This document shows positions 34,944-43,250 of a stretch of DNA of 51,252 nucleotides, piece after piece. Position 1 is the stretch's first letter. Each line of letters begins with the position of its first letter. Under the pieces are notes generated by a model. It was given only the letters and a program-made list of their open reading frames with translations, had not been told where the DNA came from and did not search any database. This stretch comes from Stappia stellulata DSM 5886 (lineage in GTDB: Bacteria > Pseudomonadota > Alphaproteobacteria > Rhizobiales > Stappiaceae). Position numbers and translations under genes: made by a program. Location of the stretch: assembly GCF_000423705.1 (NCBI RefSeq), contig NZ_AUIM01000014.1:1-51252 (forward strand), given 5' to 3'.

Positions 34944-35233
34944 GGGGGAGGGAGGCGGAATATAGCCCCGCCGCAAGAGTTCCGTAGGCGATTTCGGCAA
35001 TAGCGTTCAAATTCGTGAAAGAGCTTCATATGCAACTCTGCATTGATGAAATGGATTAGTGATAGGCAAGTGAGTCTGGTTCGAATGAGTTTTAAATTCT
35101 GGCGATCAGATCAAGAACCCGAATGTTGCAAAATGGATGGTCTGCACACCTGATGAACGAAAAACAGCGCTTGCAATGACTTTGGAAAGAGAGAGACTTA
35201 GAAAGTAAATACTGAACCACGATAGGGGCAATC
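34944..35233. other. AT-richer left edge of the islet
   Basis: Base composition drops sharply after about 34990. I see no gene. The stretch ends just before the astacin-like gene, whose leader contains GGGG a few bases before the ATG at 35234. Confidence 0.4.
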
Positions 35234-36289
35234 ATGAATTTTAGAAAAACTGTAATATTATCCGCGATATTGTCGGTATTCTCTATAGCACCTGCTACCG
35301 CGCAGGATATAGAAGATTTCGCCGTTCAACAGCATGATGGACGTTATTTTCAGATAATGGATGACATGCTTATTGAGGTTGATGGAGAAGGTCCTCTGTC
35401 AGTTCTGCGAAAAGACGTGCGGAAGTGGCCCGATGGAATCTTACCTATCAAATTTGAAGATGCTTATGATGAAGCAGATAAGACATCGTTTTTTAACGGC
35501 TGCGCTCTCTGGTCAGTATACTCGAAAGTCAAGTGTATCGAATACAAGGATTTCCATAAGGATTACATTTTGGTCGTATCATCAGATGACGAAAACAGCT
35601 CCTATGTTGGACGAATTGGTGGCGAGCAGGAATTAAAGCTAGCAAATAGAGATATTGAAGGGGTCATAGCACATGAGATTGCTCATGCGCTTGGTTTTGC
35701 ACACCAGCACAATTCTCCAGAACGAGACAAGTTTGTGAAAATTAACTGAGATAATATTGAAGATGATGCAGATCACAAATTCGATAAAGTCTCTACAAAA
35801 CACTCTGTGGTCTTCGGGTTCTACGACTATTGCTCGATAATGCACTACGCCAAAAATGGGTTGTCAAAAGAGCCTGCAAAATTGGATACGATTACCGTAC
35901 TCGGTGACGAACCAGACTGCCGCATGGGACAACGAGATTACATATCGGAATCTGACAAAATGGGGATGGTCGACGCCTATGGTCGGGACCCTAGTGACAT
36001 CTTGTTGGTAAGAGTTCCAGATTTTCAAACCATTTCTGTAACTGATATTGCCAGAACGGAACATATTTTTAACAGATATGGGGTGCGACCAATCTTGATT
36101 GAAGGAAAACTAAATCGGCCTTGGTGCACAGTCGGTGTCTGCGAATGGACTTGTTATCACAATGAGATTTATTCGCAATTCCCTGAACCAAATGCAGTAA
36201 TTGAATTTGGAACCGCTGTAAGCTTGAAATCAAGGCGCATTAGCGAAGCTAAATTTGGCCCACCTTCAAATGGGCAACAGTGCGAATAA
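35234..36289 (+). pseudogene. Astacin-type metalloprotease interrupted by one TGA codon
   Basis: A single frame runs from 35234 to 36289 except for one TGA at codon 172 (35747-35749). The N-terminal piece has a signal peptide (residues 1-23), the astacin opening KWPDGILPIKF and the zinc site HEIAHALGFAH (His147, Glu148, His151, His157). The piece after the stop continues with DNIEDDA, the Met-turn YDYCSIMHYA and GQRDYISESDKMGMVDAYG. Astacins have Trp at the interrupted place (consensus INWDNI), so TGG has become TGA by one base. The remaining 110 residues (to CE at the end) are of unknown type. It is either a recent pseudogene or a read-through gene. Confidence 0.85.
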
Positions 36290-36300
36290 TCGGACTTCTC

Positions 36301-36335
36301 CCGTTGCAAAAACGAAGGTTTTTGCAACGGTTTTT
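36301..36335 (+). terminator. Perfect 12-bp hairpin with T run after the astacin gene
   Basis: CCGTTGCAAAAA (36301-36312) pairs perfectly with TTTTTGCAACGG (36319-36330) around CGAAGG, followed by TTTTT. It lies 12 bp after the stop. It also forms the outer end of the inverted repeat described separately, so its role may be structural. Confidence 0.7.
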
Positions 36336-36388
36336 CGCGCCCTGCTATTTCAACGGCTTAGCTGTCGCAAAACCTTGTCGCAAAAAGA
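36313..36388 (+). repeat. Left 76-bp inverted repeat
   Basis: Read on the plus strand it starts CGAAGGTTTTTGCAACGG, contains CGCCCTGCTATTTCAACG and ends TGTCGCAAAAAGA. Compared with the reverse complement of 37144-37219 there are eight mismatches and no gaps by eye. Confidence 0.9.
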
Positions 36389-36501
36389 TGGCTCAATTTT
36401 CTGCTTTTGAAGGCTGAAAGAGCCGATTTGCGGGAGTCGCGAAAAGGATGGTTTCTGCGACAGACTGGAAGTTGAATGAAAATCAAATTTTGTGAGGCTA
36501 C

Positions 36502-37134
36502 ATGGCTACGTGGACTGTTGAATTGAAAGACGGAAAAACGGAAACCGTCACCGATGAACGATTATATGATTTTCGCGATATGTATGTATCGGACAACAAT
36601 CTGAAATCACGAATGAGCAGGCTATTTTTGCTCGACCTTTACATCATGGATTTCGAGTTCGGCATAAGTCCCCACGAAATCCTTGAGTCAGTAAAAGAGC
36701 TTGAAAATGGCGAGCAACCTAAAGGTGTCAAGCCTGCTGCACCATTCCGAAACCCACCTTTAAAAGGGTTGTGGCACAAACATTTCTTTGCTGCCCGTTT
36801 TCTCGTCCATAACATGCTGCTTGGTCTTGGAAAAAATGGACTGTCACAAATCGTTGAGTCAGCAATGCATCCTGACAAAGGGGATATTGTAACAAAAGAG
36901 ATGATCGATGAGGTCGCTAGGCGTGTGACTCACGAGCCGTTAGAGCAGAGGAATGCTGACAACCGACTAACAGGTGAGTGGATCGTTTACCTCCCTCACG
37001 ACGGCAGGAATTACTACCTATCAATCGCTGCTCATCATTTTGGTGATCAGCTAATTTTTGACCGTATCATCGCGGAAACAACAAGGGACTTTCCTGACAT
37101 TGGTCAATGGATCAATCATGCTGCAACGTCATAA
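36502..37134 (+). CDS. Hypothetical protein inside the inverted-repeat element
   Basis: A 210-residue protein with no family I recognise. It starts MATWTVELKDGKTETVTDER, has no signal peptide or membrane helix, and shows a helical middle (RLFLLDLYIMDFEFGISPHE). There is a His-rich aromatic patch WHKHFFAARFLVHNML near residues 91-106 and a strand-like end with WIVYLPHDGRNYYLSIAAHH. Codon use is AT-richer than the core. TGAGGC precedes the ATG. The stop is ten bases inside the right inverted repeat border, so gene and repeats form one unit. It could be the element's cargo or a very diverged mobility factor. No catalytic motif is clear. Confidence 0.65.
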   Translation: MATWTVELKDGKTETVTDERLYDFRDMYVSDNNLKSRMSRLFLLDLYIMDFEFGISPHEILESVKELENGEQPKGVKPAAPFRNPPLKGLWHKHFFAARFLVHNMLLGLGKNGLSQIVESAMHPDKGDIVTKEMIDEVARRVTHEPLEQRNADNRLTGEWIVYLPHDGRNYYLSIAAHHFGDQLIFDRIIAETTRDFPDIGQWINHAATS

Positions 37135-37143
37135 AATCAAAGA

Positions 37144-37219
37144 TCGTTTTGCGACAAAATTTTGCTACACCTAAGTCGTTGAAATAGCAGGGCGTGATAA
37201 ACCGTTGCAAAAACCTTCG
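37144..37219 (-). repeat. Right 76-bp inverted repeat
   Basis: The reverse complement starts CGAAGGTTTTTGCAACGG, contains CGCCCTGCTATTTCAACG and ends TGTCGCAAAACGA. It mirrors the left arm at 36313-36388. Confidence 0.9.
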
Positions 37220-37327
37220 GATTTGCGACTTAGTCAGCAACTTGAACAAACCGGCTTATAGACAATTTTGTGTGACCGGTCAGCGCCATTCTGCCGCAGT
37301 TGTCACATGGCAGTTGTGGAGCGGGGT

Positions 37328-37669
37328 CTAAACACCAAGTGCCTGCGCGCCGCTAAAGGTCACCTGCCCCGTGCCTGTCTCCGTGTCGCGGCGCTTCACC
37401 ACGATCTCGACATCGCGATTGAACAGCGTGAGGAAGCCCATCAGGCGTTCCACCGAGTATTCGCGGAACCGACCATTCAGCATTCGTGACACTTCCGGCT
37501 GGGAAATGCCCATCACCGAGCCAGCGGCCTTTTGGGTCAGTTTGCGATCGCTGATGATGTCCTCGATCTCGCTGACGATCTGCGCCTTGAGGTGCTGCGT
37601 TTGCGGATCAGTATAGCCAAGATCCGCAAAGACATTGCGGCTGCCGATTTTCACCTGTTCGTTGCTCAT
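37328..37669 (-). CDS. HigA-type antitoxin (XRE HTH)
   Basis: A 113-residue Cro/CI-type HTH protein. Residues about 28-75 contain the HTH (RKLTQKAAGSVMGISQPEVS followed by RMLNGRFREY), in the XRE subfamily often paired with RelE-type toxins (HTH_37). The N-terminal NVFADLGYTDPQTQHLKAQI is typical of this antitoxin group. Its ATG overlaps the toxin stop by four bases (37666-37669), so toxin comes first and antitoxin second, the HigBA order. The C-terminal tail (FNRDVEIVVKRRDTETG) probably wraps the toxin. It should repress the operon at the palindrome near 38062. Confidence 0.85.
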   Translation of the reverse strand: MSNEQVKIGSRNVFADLGYTDPQTQHLKAQIVSEIEDIISDRKLTQKAAGSVMGISQPEVSRMLNGRFREYSVERLMGFLTLFNRDVEIVVKRRDTETGTGQVTFSGAQALGV

Positions 37670-38052
37670 GTTTCCGGCTCCAGTTGCGGCGGGTTCAGCT
37701 TGTAATCCTCTTCTGCGAGCCGCAGTCGCTGCTTGATGAGGTCCAGATCCGTTTTGGGCGTTGCAATGCCTTTTTTCGACTTCTTCTTGAAGGCGTGGAG
37801 GATGTAGACCACCTTCGCGAATTTCACCGTGTAAACAGCGCGAAAGGTATCGCCGTCGTGGTCTGCGATCACCTCTACAGCGCCACTTTGCGCGCCTTTC
37901 AGTTTCTTGGCGTTCCGGGGTGCCTTGCCTTCCTGCGCTCGATGCAGGGCATATCCGACGCTGTCGTGCACCGGCTCGGGAAACTCCATAAAGTCATTGT
38001 AGCTGGAACCGATCCAGCGGAGTTGCTTAAGCGAGCGGCGCTTGTTGTTCAT
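37666..38052 (-). CDS. HigB/RelE-type toxin (phage Gp49-like)
   Basis: A 128-residue protein of the RelE superfamily, Gp49-like branch. Diagnostic parts are the helix VHDSVGYALHRAQEGK, AKKLKGAQSGAVEVIADHDG with the DTFRAVYTVKF strand pair, and VVYILHAFKKKSKKGIATPK, where basic residues form the mRNA-cleaving site. Toxins of this group are ribosome-dependent mRNA endonucleases. The antitoxin gene overlaps its stop. The start at 38052 has no Shine-Dalgarno, and the predicted transcription start falls on or next to the ATG, so translation is probably leaderless. Confidence 0.85.
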   Translation of the reverse strand: MNNKRRSLKQLRWIGSSYNDFMEFPEPVHDSVGYALHRAQEGKAPRNAKKLKGAQSGAVEVIADHDGDTFRAVYTVKFAKVVYILHAFKKKSKKGIATPKTDLDLIKQRLRLAEEDYKLNPPQLEPET

Positions 38053-38058
38053 GGACTT

Positions 38059-38087
38059 AATATGAGTAATTACTCATAATGAGTCAA
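38059..38087 (-). promoter_or_regulatory. Toxin-antitoxin promoter with palindromic operator
   Basis: On the minus strand TTGACT (38082-38087) and CATATT (38059-38064) are 17 bp apart. Between them, and overlapping the -10, is the perfect 18-bp palindrome TATGAGTAATTACTCATA (38061-38078), with an extra ATGAGT half-site at 38080-38085. Repressor bound here would block RNA polymerase. Confidence 0.75.
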
Positions 38088-38113
38088 CCAGTTTGGAATT
38101 GCTGGAAACCGGT

Positions 38114-38980
38114 TCACTCCCACCCCTCCCGGTACAGCGCGTCGAGCGCCTGCCGGTAGGTGGGGTATTGGAACGCATAGCCGAGCTCGCTTTTCACGCG
38201 GGCGTTGGAGACGCGTTTGTTTTCGCCGTAGAAGGAGCGCGCCATCGGCGTGAGGTCGGCGGTTTCGAAATCCTGTTCCGGCGGGGGCGGGACGTCCATG
38301 AGTTTGGCGGCATAGGCGACGACATCCTGCGGCGGGGCGGGTTCGTCGTCGGTGACATTGTAGATGCGGCTCGCGAGCGGTTTTGACAGGGCGGCTTGAA
38401 GCGCGCCGGCGATATCGGCGACATGGATGCGGTTGAACACCTGGCCCGGCTTGATCAGCCGGCGCGACTTGCCCTTTTCCAGGGTCGCCAGCGCATTGCG
38501 TCCGGGTCCGTAAATGCCGGAGAGGCGGAAGATCTGCACCGGGATGTCGGCTTTTTCGCCAAGCACTGTCCATCCGGTTTCGGCGGCGACGCGCTGCACG
38601 GAACGCTTGGAGACGGGTTTGCAGATCGTCTCCTCGTCGACCCAGCCGCCGTCGTGATTGCCATAGACGCCGACGGTGGAGAGATAACCGATCCATTCGG
38701 GCGGATGGGCGGCGAGATCCGCGCCGTGATGGGTCAGCACGCGATCGCCTTCCGCGTCAGGCGCGATGGAGACCAACACATGGGTCGCGCTTGCAAGCGC
38801 CTCGGCGATGCCCTCGCCAGGCGTCGTGCCGTCGAACAGGAACGGGGTGATGCCGCGTGCGCGCATCTTCTCCGCCTTCTCCGCGCTGCGCGTCGTGGCG
38901 CCGATCCACGCGCAGTCGGGGGCGATACGCTCGACGAAGGCGTTGGCGGAAAATCCGAGGCCGAAGACAAACAGGCGCAT
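38114..38980 (-). CDS. Extended-SDR NAD(P)-dependent protein
   Basis: A 288-residue Rossmann protein of the atypical extended SDR type (YeeZ-like). The nucleotide loop is FVFGLGFSANAFVERI. The YLSTVGVYGNHDGGWVDEET segment contains the Ser and Tyr of the catalytic region, and IFRLSGIYGPGRNAL and FNRIHVADIAGAL are typical of epimerase/dehydratase relatives. The usual YxxxK is not clear, so catalysis is uncertain. The substrate is unknown. It is the first core-like gene after the islet and a single cistron. Confidence 0.85.
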   Translation of the reverse strand: MRLFVFGLGFSANAFVERIAPDCAWIGATTRSAEKAEKMRARGITPFLFDGTTPGEGIAEALASATHVLVSIAPDAEGDRVLTHHGADLAAHPPEWIGYLSTVGVYGNHDGGWVDEETICKPVSKRSVQRVAAETGWTVLGEKADIPVQIFRLSGIYGPGRNALATLEKGKSRRLIKPGQVFNRIHVADIAGALQAALSKPLASRIYNVTDDEPAPPQDVVAYAAKLMDVPPPPEQDFETADLTPMARSFYGENKRVSNARVKSELGYAFQYPTYRQALDALYREGWE

Positions 38981-39124
38981 GGGGTGGCGTTCCTTTCGGA
39001 TGCAAGTGTGCTAACCTAGCGTCAGGCGCGTAACTTTGCCTTTTACAGACGCATTTCAAATTCTGTTTTTTGACATTTTCCATCCGGTTTTCGGGTGACG
39101 AAAACCGGCTCCCAGGGGGGCAAT

Positions 39125-39460
39125 ATGGACATTATGCAAAAGCTTCAAGCGCAACCGGCCTCGCAAAGCTGTCGCTTGATCGACTTCGAGAAGGCCGAAC
39201 TCCGGACGGAGGATGGCGGCAAGCGCGTGTTTCTGGTCGTCAGCGGCGAGAAACCCACCGTGTCGATGCGGGTGGAGTTGCGGCCGCTTTACTATGTGAT
39301 GCAGCCCGACTACTGGGGCGTCGAGGTGGTCGGCTGCGTGTCGGGCATCGTGCTGCCGGCGGTCGCGCCCTATACCGAAGCGCTCGACGTGACCCATACG
39401 ATGGGCAAGAAGGGCATCGAGGTGCTCGGCGCCGACAAGACGTTGAGGCTCGATCGCTGA
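39125..39460 (+). CDS. Conserved hypothetical protein
   Basis: A 111-residue protein starting MDIMQKLQAQPASQSCRL, preceded by a strong AGGGGGGC ribosome site. There is no signal peptide. The sequence is strand-rich (VSMRVELRPLYYVMQPDYWG; VEVVGCVSGIVLPAVAPYTE) and reads as a small beta fold. The family is not known to me; its GC content and codon use fit the core genome. It lies divergent from the SDR gene and convergent with the rRNA methyltransferase. No function is proposed. Confidence 0.75.
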   Translation: MDIMQKLQAQPASQSCRLIDFEKAELRTEDGGKRVFLVVSGEKPTVSMRVELRPLYYVMQPDYWGVEVVGCVSGIVLPAVAPYTEALDVTHTMGKKGIEVLGADKTLRLDR

Positions 39461-39479
39461 TCGCGGCCGTCACGCGCCC

Positions 39480-40355
39480 TCAGGCGTCGAGCGAAAGGTC
39501 ACCGCGACGGATCTCGTAGAGCATGACGCCGGTCGCGACGGCCAGGTTGAGGCTGTCGGCTTCGCCCACCTGGGGAATGCGGGCAAGGGCGGTGCAGGCG
39601 TTTGCCATCTCGTCCGGCAGGCCGGCCTGTTCGTTGCCCATCAGGAGCAGCGTCGGGCGGGCGTAATCGATCGCGCGGTAGTCGGTCGATCCCTTGAGGT
39701 GCGTGCCGACGAGCGTGCCTGGCCAGGTCTTCGCCATCTCCTGGAAGGCGGCGCGGGTGAGCCGCGCCAGCGGCACGTGGAACAGCGAGCCCATGGTGGC
39801 GCGCACGGCCTCCACCGCGAAGGGGTCGGTGGTTTCGCCGACGAGAATGACGCCCTTCGCGCCGACCGCATCGGCGGTGCGCAGGATGGTGCCGAGATTT
39901 CCCGGATCGCGCACATGGTCGAGCGCCACCCAGACGGCGGCGGGATCCGCCTTGAGCGCGCGGGTCAGGGCCGACCCGTCGAGAATGCGCTGTTCATAGA
40001 CGCCGACCACCATTTGCGGATTGTCGCGCCGGGTCATGGCCGCGAGCACGGGCGTGGACACTTCGAGGATGGTGGCGCCACGGGCGCGGGCGGTGGCGGC
40101 GACCTCGCGGGCCGCAGCGCTCTCGCGCGCCTCGGGACCGAGCACCAGCATGTCGACGGTCCAGCCGGCGGCCAGCGCGTCGGTGGCAAGCTTCAGCCCC
40201 TCGGCAACGAAACGGCCGCTGCGCTGGCGGTGCTTGCGCTGGGCGACCAGCGCCTTGATGTCCTTCACCAGCGGATTGGAAAACGACGTGATCTGCTTGA
40301 CGCTGCCGGCGACCCGCCGCGAAGCGGCGTCCGAGAAAGGCGGACGCTCGCTCAT
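39480..40355 (-). CDS. TrmH/SpoU-family RNA 2'-O-methyltransferase
   Basis: A 291-residue SPOUT methyltransferase. An N-terminal substrate-binding domain (FSNPLVKDIKALVAQRKHRQ, then SGRFVAEGLKLATDAL) precedes the knotted catalytic domain with its three motifs: LDHVRDPGNLGTILRTADA, PTLLLMGNEQAGL and IPQVGEADSLNLAVATGVML. It probably modifies 23S rRNA or tRNA; the target is not determined by sequence. Its start overlaps the stop of the preceding methyltransferase by four bases (ATGA), so the two RNA-modification genes are coupled. Confidence 0.92.
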   Translation of the reverse strand: MSERPPFSDAASRRVAGSVKQITSFSNPLVKDIKALVAQRKHRQRSGRFVAEGLKLATDALAAGWTVDMLVLGPEARESAAAREVAATARARGATILEVSTPVLAAMTRRDNPQMVVGVYEQRILDGSALTRALKADPAAVWVALDHVRDPGNLGTILRTADAVGAKGVILVGETTDPFAVEAVRATMGSLFHVPLARLTRAAFQEMAKTWPGTLVGTHLKGSTDYRAIDYARPTLLLMGNEQAGLPDEMANACTALARIPQVGEADSLNLAVATGVMLYEIRRGDLSLDA

Positions 40356-41296
40356 GGCATGCTCCAGCGGCTGAACATGGAGGTCGACAGCGCGCGGCCG
40401 TCGTCGGGCGTGCGCAGCACCAGTTCGCCGGATTCCAGCAACCCGCCACGGGTCTCGAGCGTTTCCGCCATGATCTCGTGCAGGGCGACGAAGCTGGAGC
40501 GGATCGCATAGGCGGTGAGGATCACGAAACGCGCGTCGGGGGCGAGGATCTTCTCGATCATCGGCAGCATTTCCGGCAGGCTGTCGAACAGCTCCCAGAC
40601 CTCGCCCTTCGGCCCGCGTCCGTATTTCGGCGGGTCGAGCAGGATGCCGTCATAGGTGTTGCCGCGCTTGACCTCGCGGGCGACGAATTTCATCGCATCC
40701 TCGCAGATCCAGCGGATCGGCAGATCCGCCATGGCCGAAAGCTCCTGGTTCTCGCGCGCCCAGCCGATGGCCTTTTTCGAGGCGTCGATATGGGTGACCT
40801 GCGCGCCGGCGGCCGCCGGAATCAGCGAGCCGAGACCGGTGTAGCCGAAGAGGTTCAAGACCTTGAGCGGCTTTTCTCGCGGTGTCTCGGACACAATGTC
40901 CGCCATCCACTGCCAGTGCGCGGCCTGCTCGGGAAAGACGCCGACATGGCGAAACGACATGAACCGCCCCAGGAAGGCGGCCTTGCCGTAGCGCATCTCC
41001 CAGGTTTCCGGCAGGTCGCGGTTGAGCCGCCAGCGGCCCGGCCCGTCGTCGTCGTCCTGGCCGGTGAAGACGGCATCGGCTGCGTCCCATGTCGCATCGC
41101 TCAGGTGGCGCCGGCCCATTGCCTGGGGTTCGGGACGGTCGACAACGACATCGCCGTAACGTTCCAGCTTGCGGCCCAGCCCGAAGTCGAGAAGCGCATA
41201 ATCGTCCCAGCCGCGGGTTTCCAGCATGGTCGGCCATGCGGCGTGCGGCGGAGAACCGGCGGCGGCCGGGCGAAGCGGGGAGGGGGCGTCGGTCAC
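40352..41296 (-). CDS. Class I SAM-dependent RNA methyltransferase (RlmI-like)
   Basis: A 314-residue Rossmann methyltransferase of the 23S rRNA m5C-type group. The SAM loop is VLNLFGYTGLGSLIPAAAGA, followed by VTHIDASKKAIGWARENQ (acidic residue for the ribose). IRWICEDAMKFVAREVKRG precedes the catalytic LLDPPKYGRGPKGEVW. The C-terminal strand has ARFVILTAYAIRSSF. It lacks the PUA domain of E. coli RlmI, as do many alphaproteobacterial members. It is translationally coupled to the downstream SPOUT enzyme. Start MTDAPSPLRPAAAG at 41296. Confidence 0.9.
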   Translation of the reverse strand: MTDAPSPLRPAAAGSPPHAAWPTMLETRGWDDYALLDFGLGRKLERYGDVVVDRPEPQAMGRRHLSDATWDAADAVFTGQDDDDGPGRWRLNRDLPETWEMRYGKAAFLGRFMSFRHVGVFPEQAAHWQWMADIVSETPREKPLKVLNLFGYTGLGSLIPAAAGAQVTHIDASKKAIGWARENQELSAMADLPIRWICEDAMKFVAREVKRGNTYDGILLDPPKYGRGPKGEVWELFDSLPEMLPMIEKILAPDARFVILTAYAIRSSFVALHEIMAETLETRGGLLESGELVLRTPDDGRALSTSMFSRWSMP

Positions 41297-41634
41297 GCGA
41301 GGGACCTCTTTTCAGGCGGCTCGGACTGTCGGGGTGTTGCAGGATCGCCATAGAGCAATTTGGGAAAAAGCGAAACCCGTTTCGCCCCTCCGGGCGCGGT
41401 GCAAGCGGCGCGAACGGCCGTATTGCCCGATTGGCGGGCGTTGCCCCTCCTTCTGCTGCCCTGCACCAAAGAGAACTTTGCAGCCAATTGTCTTTCAAAG
41501 ACTTGCAAGCGTGCTCCGGCTTGGCCAAGCTAGCGGCCAAGTGACAGAGTGACCGCTTGCGGGGCGTGTAGGGTTGTGCTGTAAATTGCCGCAACCGCCC
41601 GGTTTTGCGACGGTCCAGCCGGAGGATGTTTTTT
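41297..41634 (+). promoter_or_regulatory. Intergenic region with candidate cox promoter
   Basis: In this 338-bp divergent gap TTGCGG (41557-41562) and TGTAAA (41580-41585) are 17 bp apart on the plus strand, giving a coxG leader of about 40 nt. Nothing else was recognised. Confidence 0.4.
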
Positions 41635-42435
41635 ATGGACTTGAGTGGCGAGTATCGGATCCGCGCCTCCCGACAGGCGGTGTGGGACGCGCTGAACGAT
41701 CCCGATGTCCTGCGCCGGTGCATTCCCGGCTGCAAGGAGCTGGAGAAGAGTTCGGACACCGAAATGTCCGCCACCGTCGTCGCCAAGATCGGCCCTGTGA
41801 AGGCCACTTTCAAAGGCTCGGTGACGCTTGAAAACCTCAATCCGCCGGAGAGTTACACCATCGTCGGCGAGGGCAAGGGCGGTGTTGCCGGCTTCGCCAA
41901 GGGCGCGGCCGATGTGTCGCTCGCCGAGGACGGCGAGGAAACGGTGCTCACCTACAAGGTCAAGGCGCAGGTCGGCGGCAAGCTCGCCCAGCTCGGCAGC
42001 CGGCTGATCGTGTCCACCTCGCGCAAGATGGCCGACGAGTTCTTCTCCAACTTCAAGGATATCGTGGAGGGCGACGCCGGCACCTCGGACGCTGCGGCGC
42101 CGGCAAGTGCCGCGCCGGCCGCCGCGGCGGGCGAGCCGGTTGCGGATGCGGATGAAACCGCGCTTGCGCCCACGCCTGCCCCCGCGCCCCAGGAGCAGGA
42201 GGCGTCGCAAAAGCAGACACAGGAGCAGACATCCGCCTCCGGCGAGGATGACCAGTCCTTTGCATCATCGGTCAGCGAGGCCGCGCATGACGTCGAGGAG
42301 CGGGTGGAAAAGGCGATGCACGAGGTCGAGACCGAAGTGGAGACGGCTGCCGGTCGCGGGGCCTTCGGCGGTCCCATGGTCTGGGGTCTCATTGCGCTTG
42401 CGGCGGTGATCGTCATTCTGGCGGTGATGAGCTAG
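41635..42435 (+). CDS. coxG: CoxG, membrane-anchored SRPBCC protein
   Basis: A 266-residue CoxG. Residues 1-150 form the SRPBCC/CoxG domain (MDLSGEYRIRASRQAVWDAL, CIPGCKELEKSSD, VGGKLAQLGSRLIVSTSRK). Then comes an Ala/Glu/Gln-rich linker of about 75 residues, an amphipathic helix (AHDVEERVEKAMHEVE), and a C-terminal membrane helix (MVWGLIALAAVIVILAVM). In CO dehydrogenase clusters CoxG anchors the enzyme to the membrane and is linked to quinone delivery in recent work. GGAGGA precedes the ATG. It is the first gene of the cox run. Confidence 0.92.
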   Translation: MDLSGEYRIRASRQAVWDALNDPDVLRRCIPGCKELEKSSDTEMSATVVAKIGPVKATFKGSVTLENLNPPESYTIVGEGKGGVAGFAKGAADVSLAEDGEETVLTYKVKAQVGGKLAQLGSRLIVSTSRKMADEFFSNFKDIVEGDAGTSDAAAPASAAPAAAAGEPVADADETALAPTPAPAPQEQEASQKQTQEQTSASGEDDQSFASSVSEAAHDVEERVEKAMHEVETEVETAAGRGAFGGPMVWGLIALAAVIVILAVMS

Positions 42436-42564
42436 CAGCTTTTCGGTTTTTGCGAATTGCCGGGTGCCGGCCCGGCGCTACACTCGGCGACGAAACGACA
42501 GGCAACGGAACATCAGGAACGAGTGCCCGACGAGCGGGTCTGACGTTTGAGAGGGAGGAACAGC

Positions 42565-43053
42565 ATGGCCAATGTGACCATGACCGTGAATGGAAAGAGC
42601 GTGTCGAAACCGGCGGAGGGCCGGACGCTTCTGGTGGAGTTCCTGCGCGATGGCGCGGGCCTGACGGGAACCCATGTCGGCTGCGACACGTCGCAATGCG
42701 GCGCCTGTGTGGTGCATGTCGACGGCAAGGCGGTGAAGTCCTGCACCATGCTGGCCGCCCAGGCGGACGGCGCGCAGGTGACCACCATCGAGGGGCTTGC
42801 CTCCGGTGGCGAGCTGCACCCGATGCAGGCGGCCTTTCGCGAGCATCACGGCCTGCAGTGCGGTTTCTGCACGCCCGGTATGATCATGGCCGCCGTCGAC
42901 ATGGTGAACCGTCTCGGTGCACCGCTCGACGAGGCGGCGATCCGCGCGGAACTGGAGGGCAACATCTGCCGTTGCACCGGGTATCACAACATCGTCAAGG
43001 CAATTGCCGCGGCGAGCGAGACCATGGCGGGGATGAAGACCGCGGCCGAATAG
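42565..43053 (+). CDS. coxS: CoxS, [2Fe-2S] small subunit
   Basis: A 162-residue xanthine-oxidase-family iron-sulfur subunit. The plant-type ferredoxin cluster uses Cys40, Cys45, Cys48 and Cys60 ([15 protein letters not shown]). The second cluster in the helical domain uses Cys99, Cys102, Cys135 and Cys137 ([18 protein letters not shown]). It passes electrons from the molybdenum site in CoxL to FAD in CoxM. GAGGGAGGAACAGC precedes the ATG. The 197-bp gap to coxL is unusually long for this operon and has no gene. Confidence 0.95.
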   Translation: MANVTMTVNGKSVSKPAEGRTLLVEFLRDGAGLTGTHVGCDTSQCGACVVHVDGKAVKSCTMLAAQADGAQVTTIEGLASGGELHPMQAAFREHHGLQCGFCTPGMIMAAVDMVNRLGAPLDEAAIRAELEGNICRCTGYHNIVKAIAAASETMAGMKTAAE

Positions 43054-43250
43054 GCCCCGACGCGGCTTTGGCCGCGCGCGCGGGGGGCGCGTGCGGCCGA
43101 GCGTTAAGGGATGCGGACGCGGATCCGCCGGTGAAGCCGCCGATCCCCGCACGTCGGGGACGGGCAAACGGACACCTAGAGGGATTGCACTGGTCAAGGG
43201 TCTCCACGCGCTGCCGAGCGGCCACCCGGAGACCGCATGGGAGGATGCAC

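Larger units (their letters stand above)
36313..37219. mobile_element. Single-gene element bounded by 76-bp inverted repeats
   Basis: About 907 bp in an AT-richer islet, made of two 76-bp inverted repeats, one gene (36502-37134), and no recognised transposase. Each outer end can also form a small hairpin (GTTGCAAAAA around CGAAGG on the left, an imperfect counterpart on the right), and TGTCGCAAAA-like motifs recur just inside. No flanking target duplication is evident by eye. The layout suggests a passenger element moved by an enzyme supplied elsewhere. This is an inference from structure only. Confidence 0.55.
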
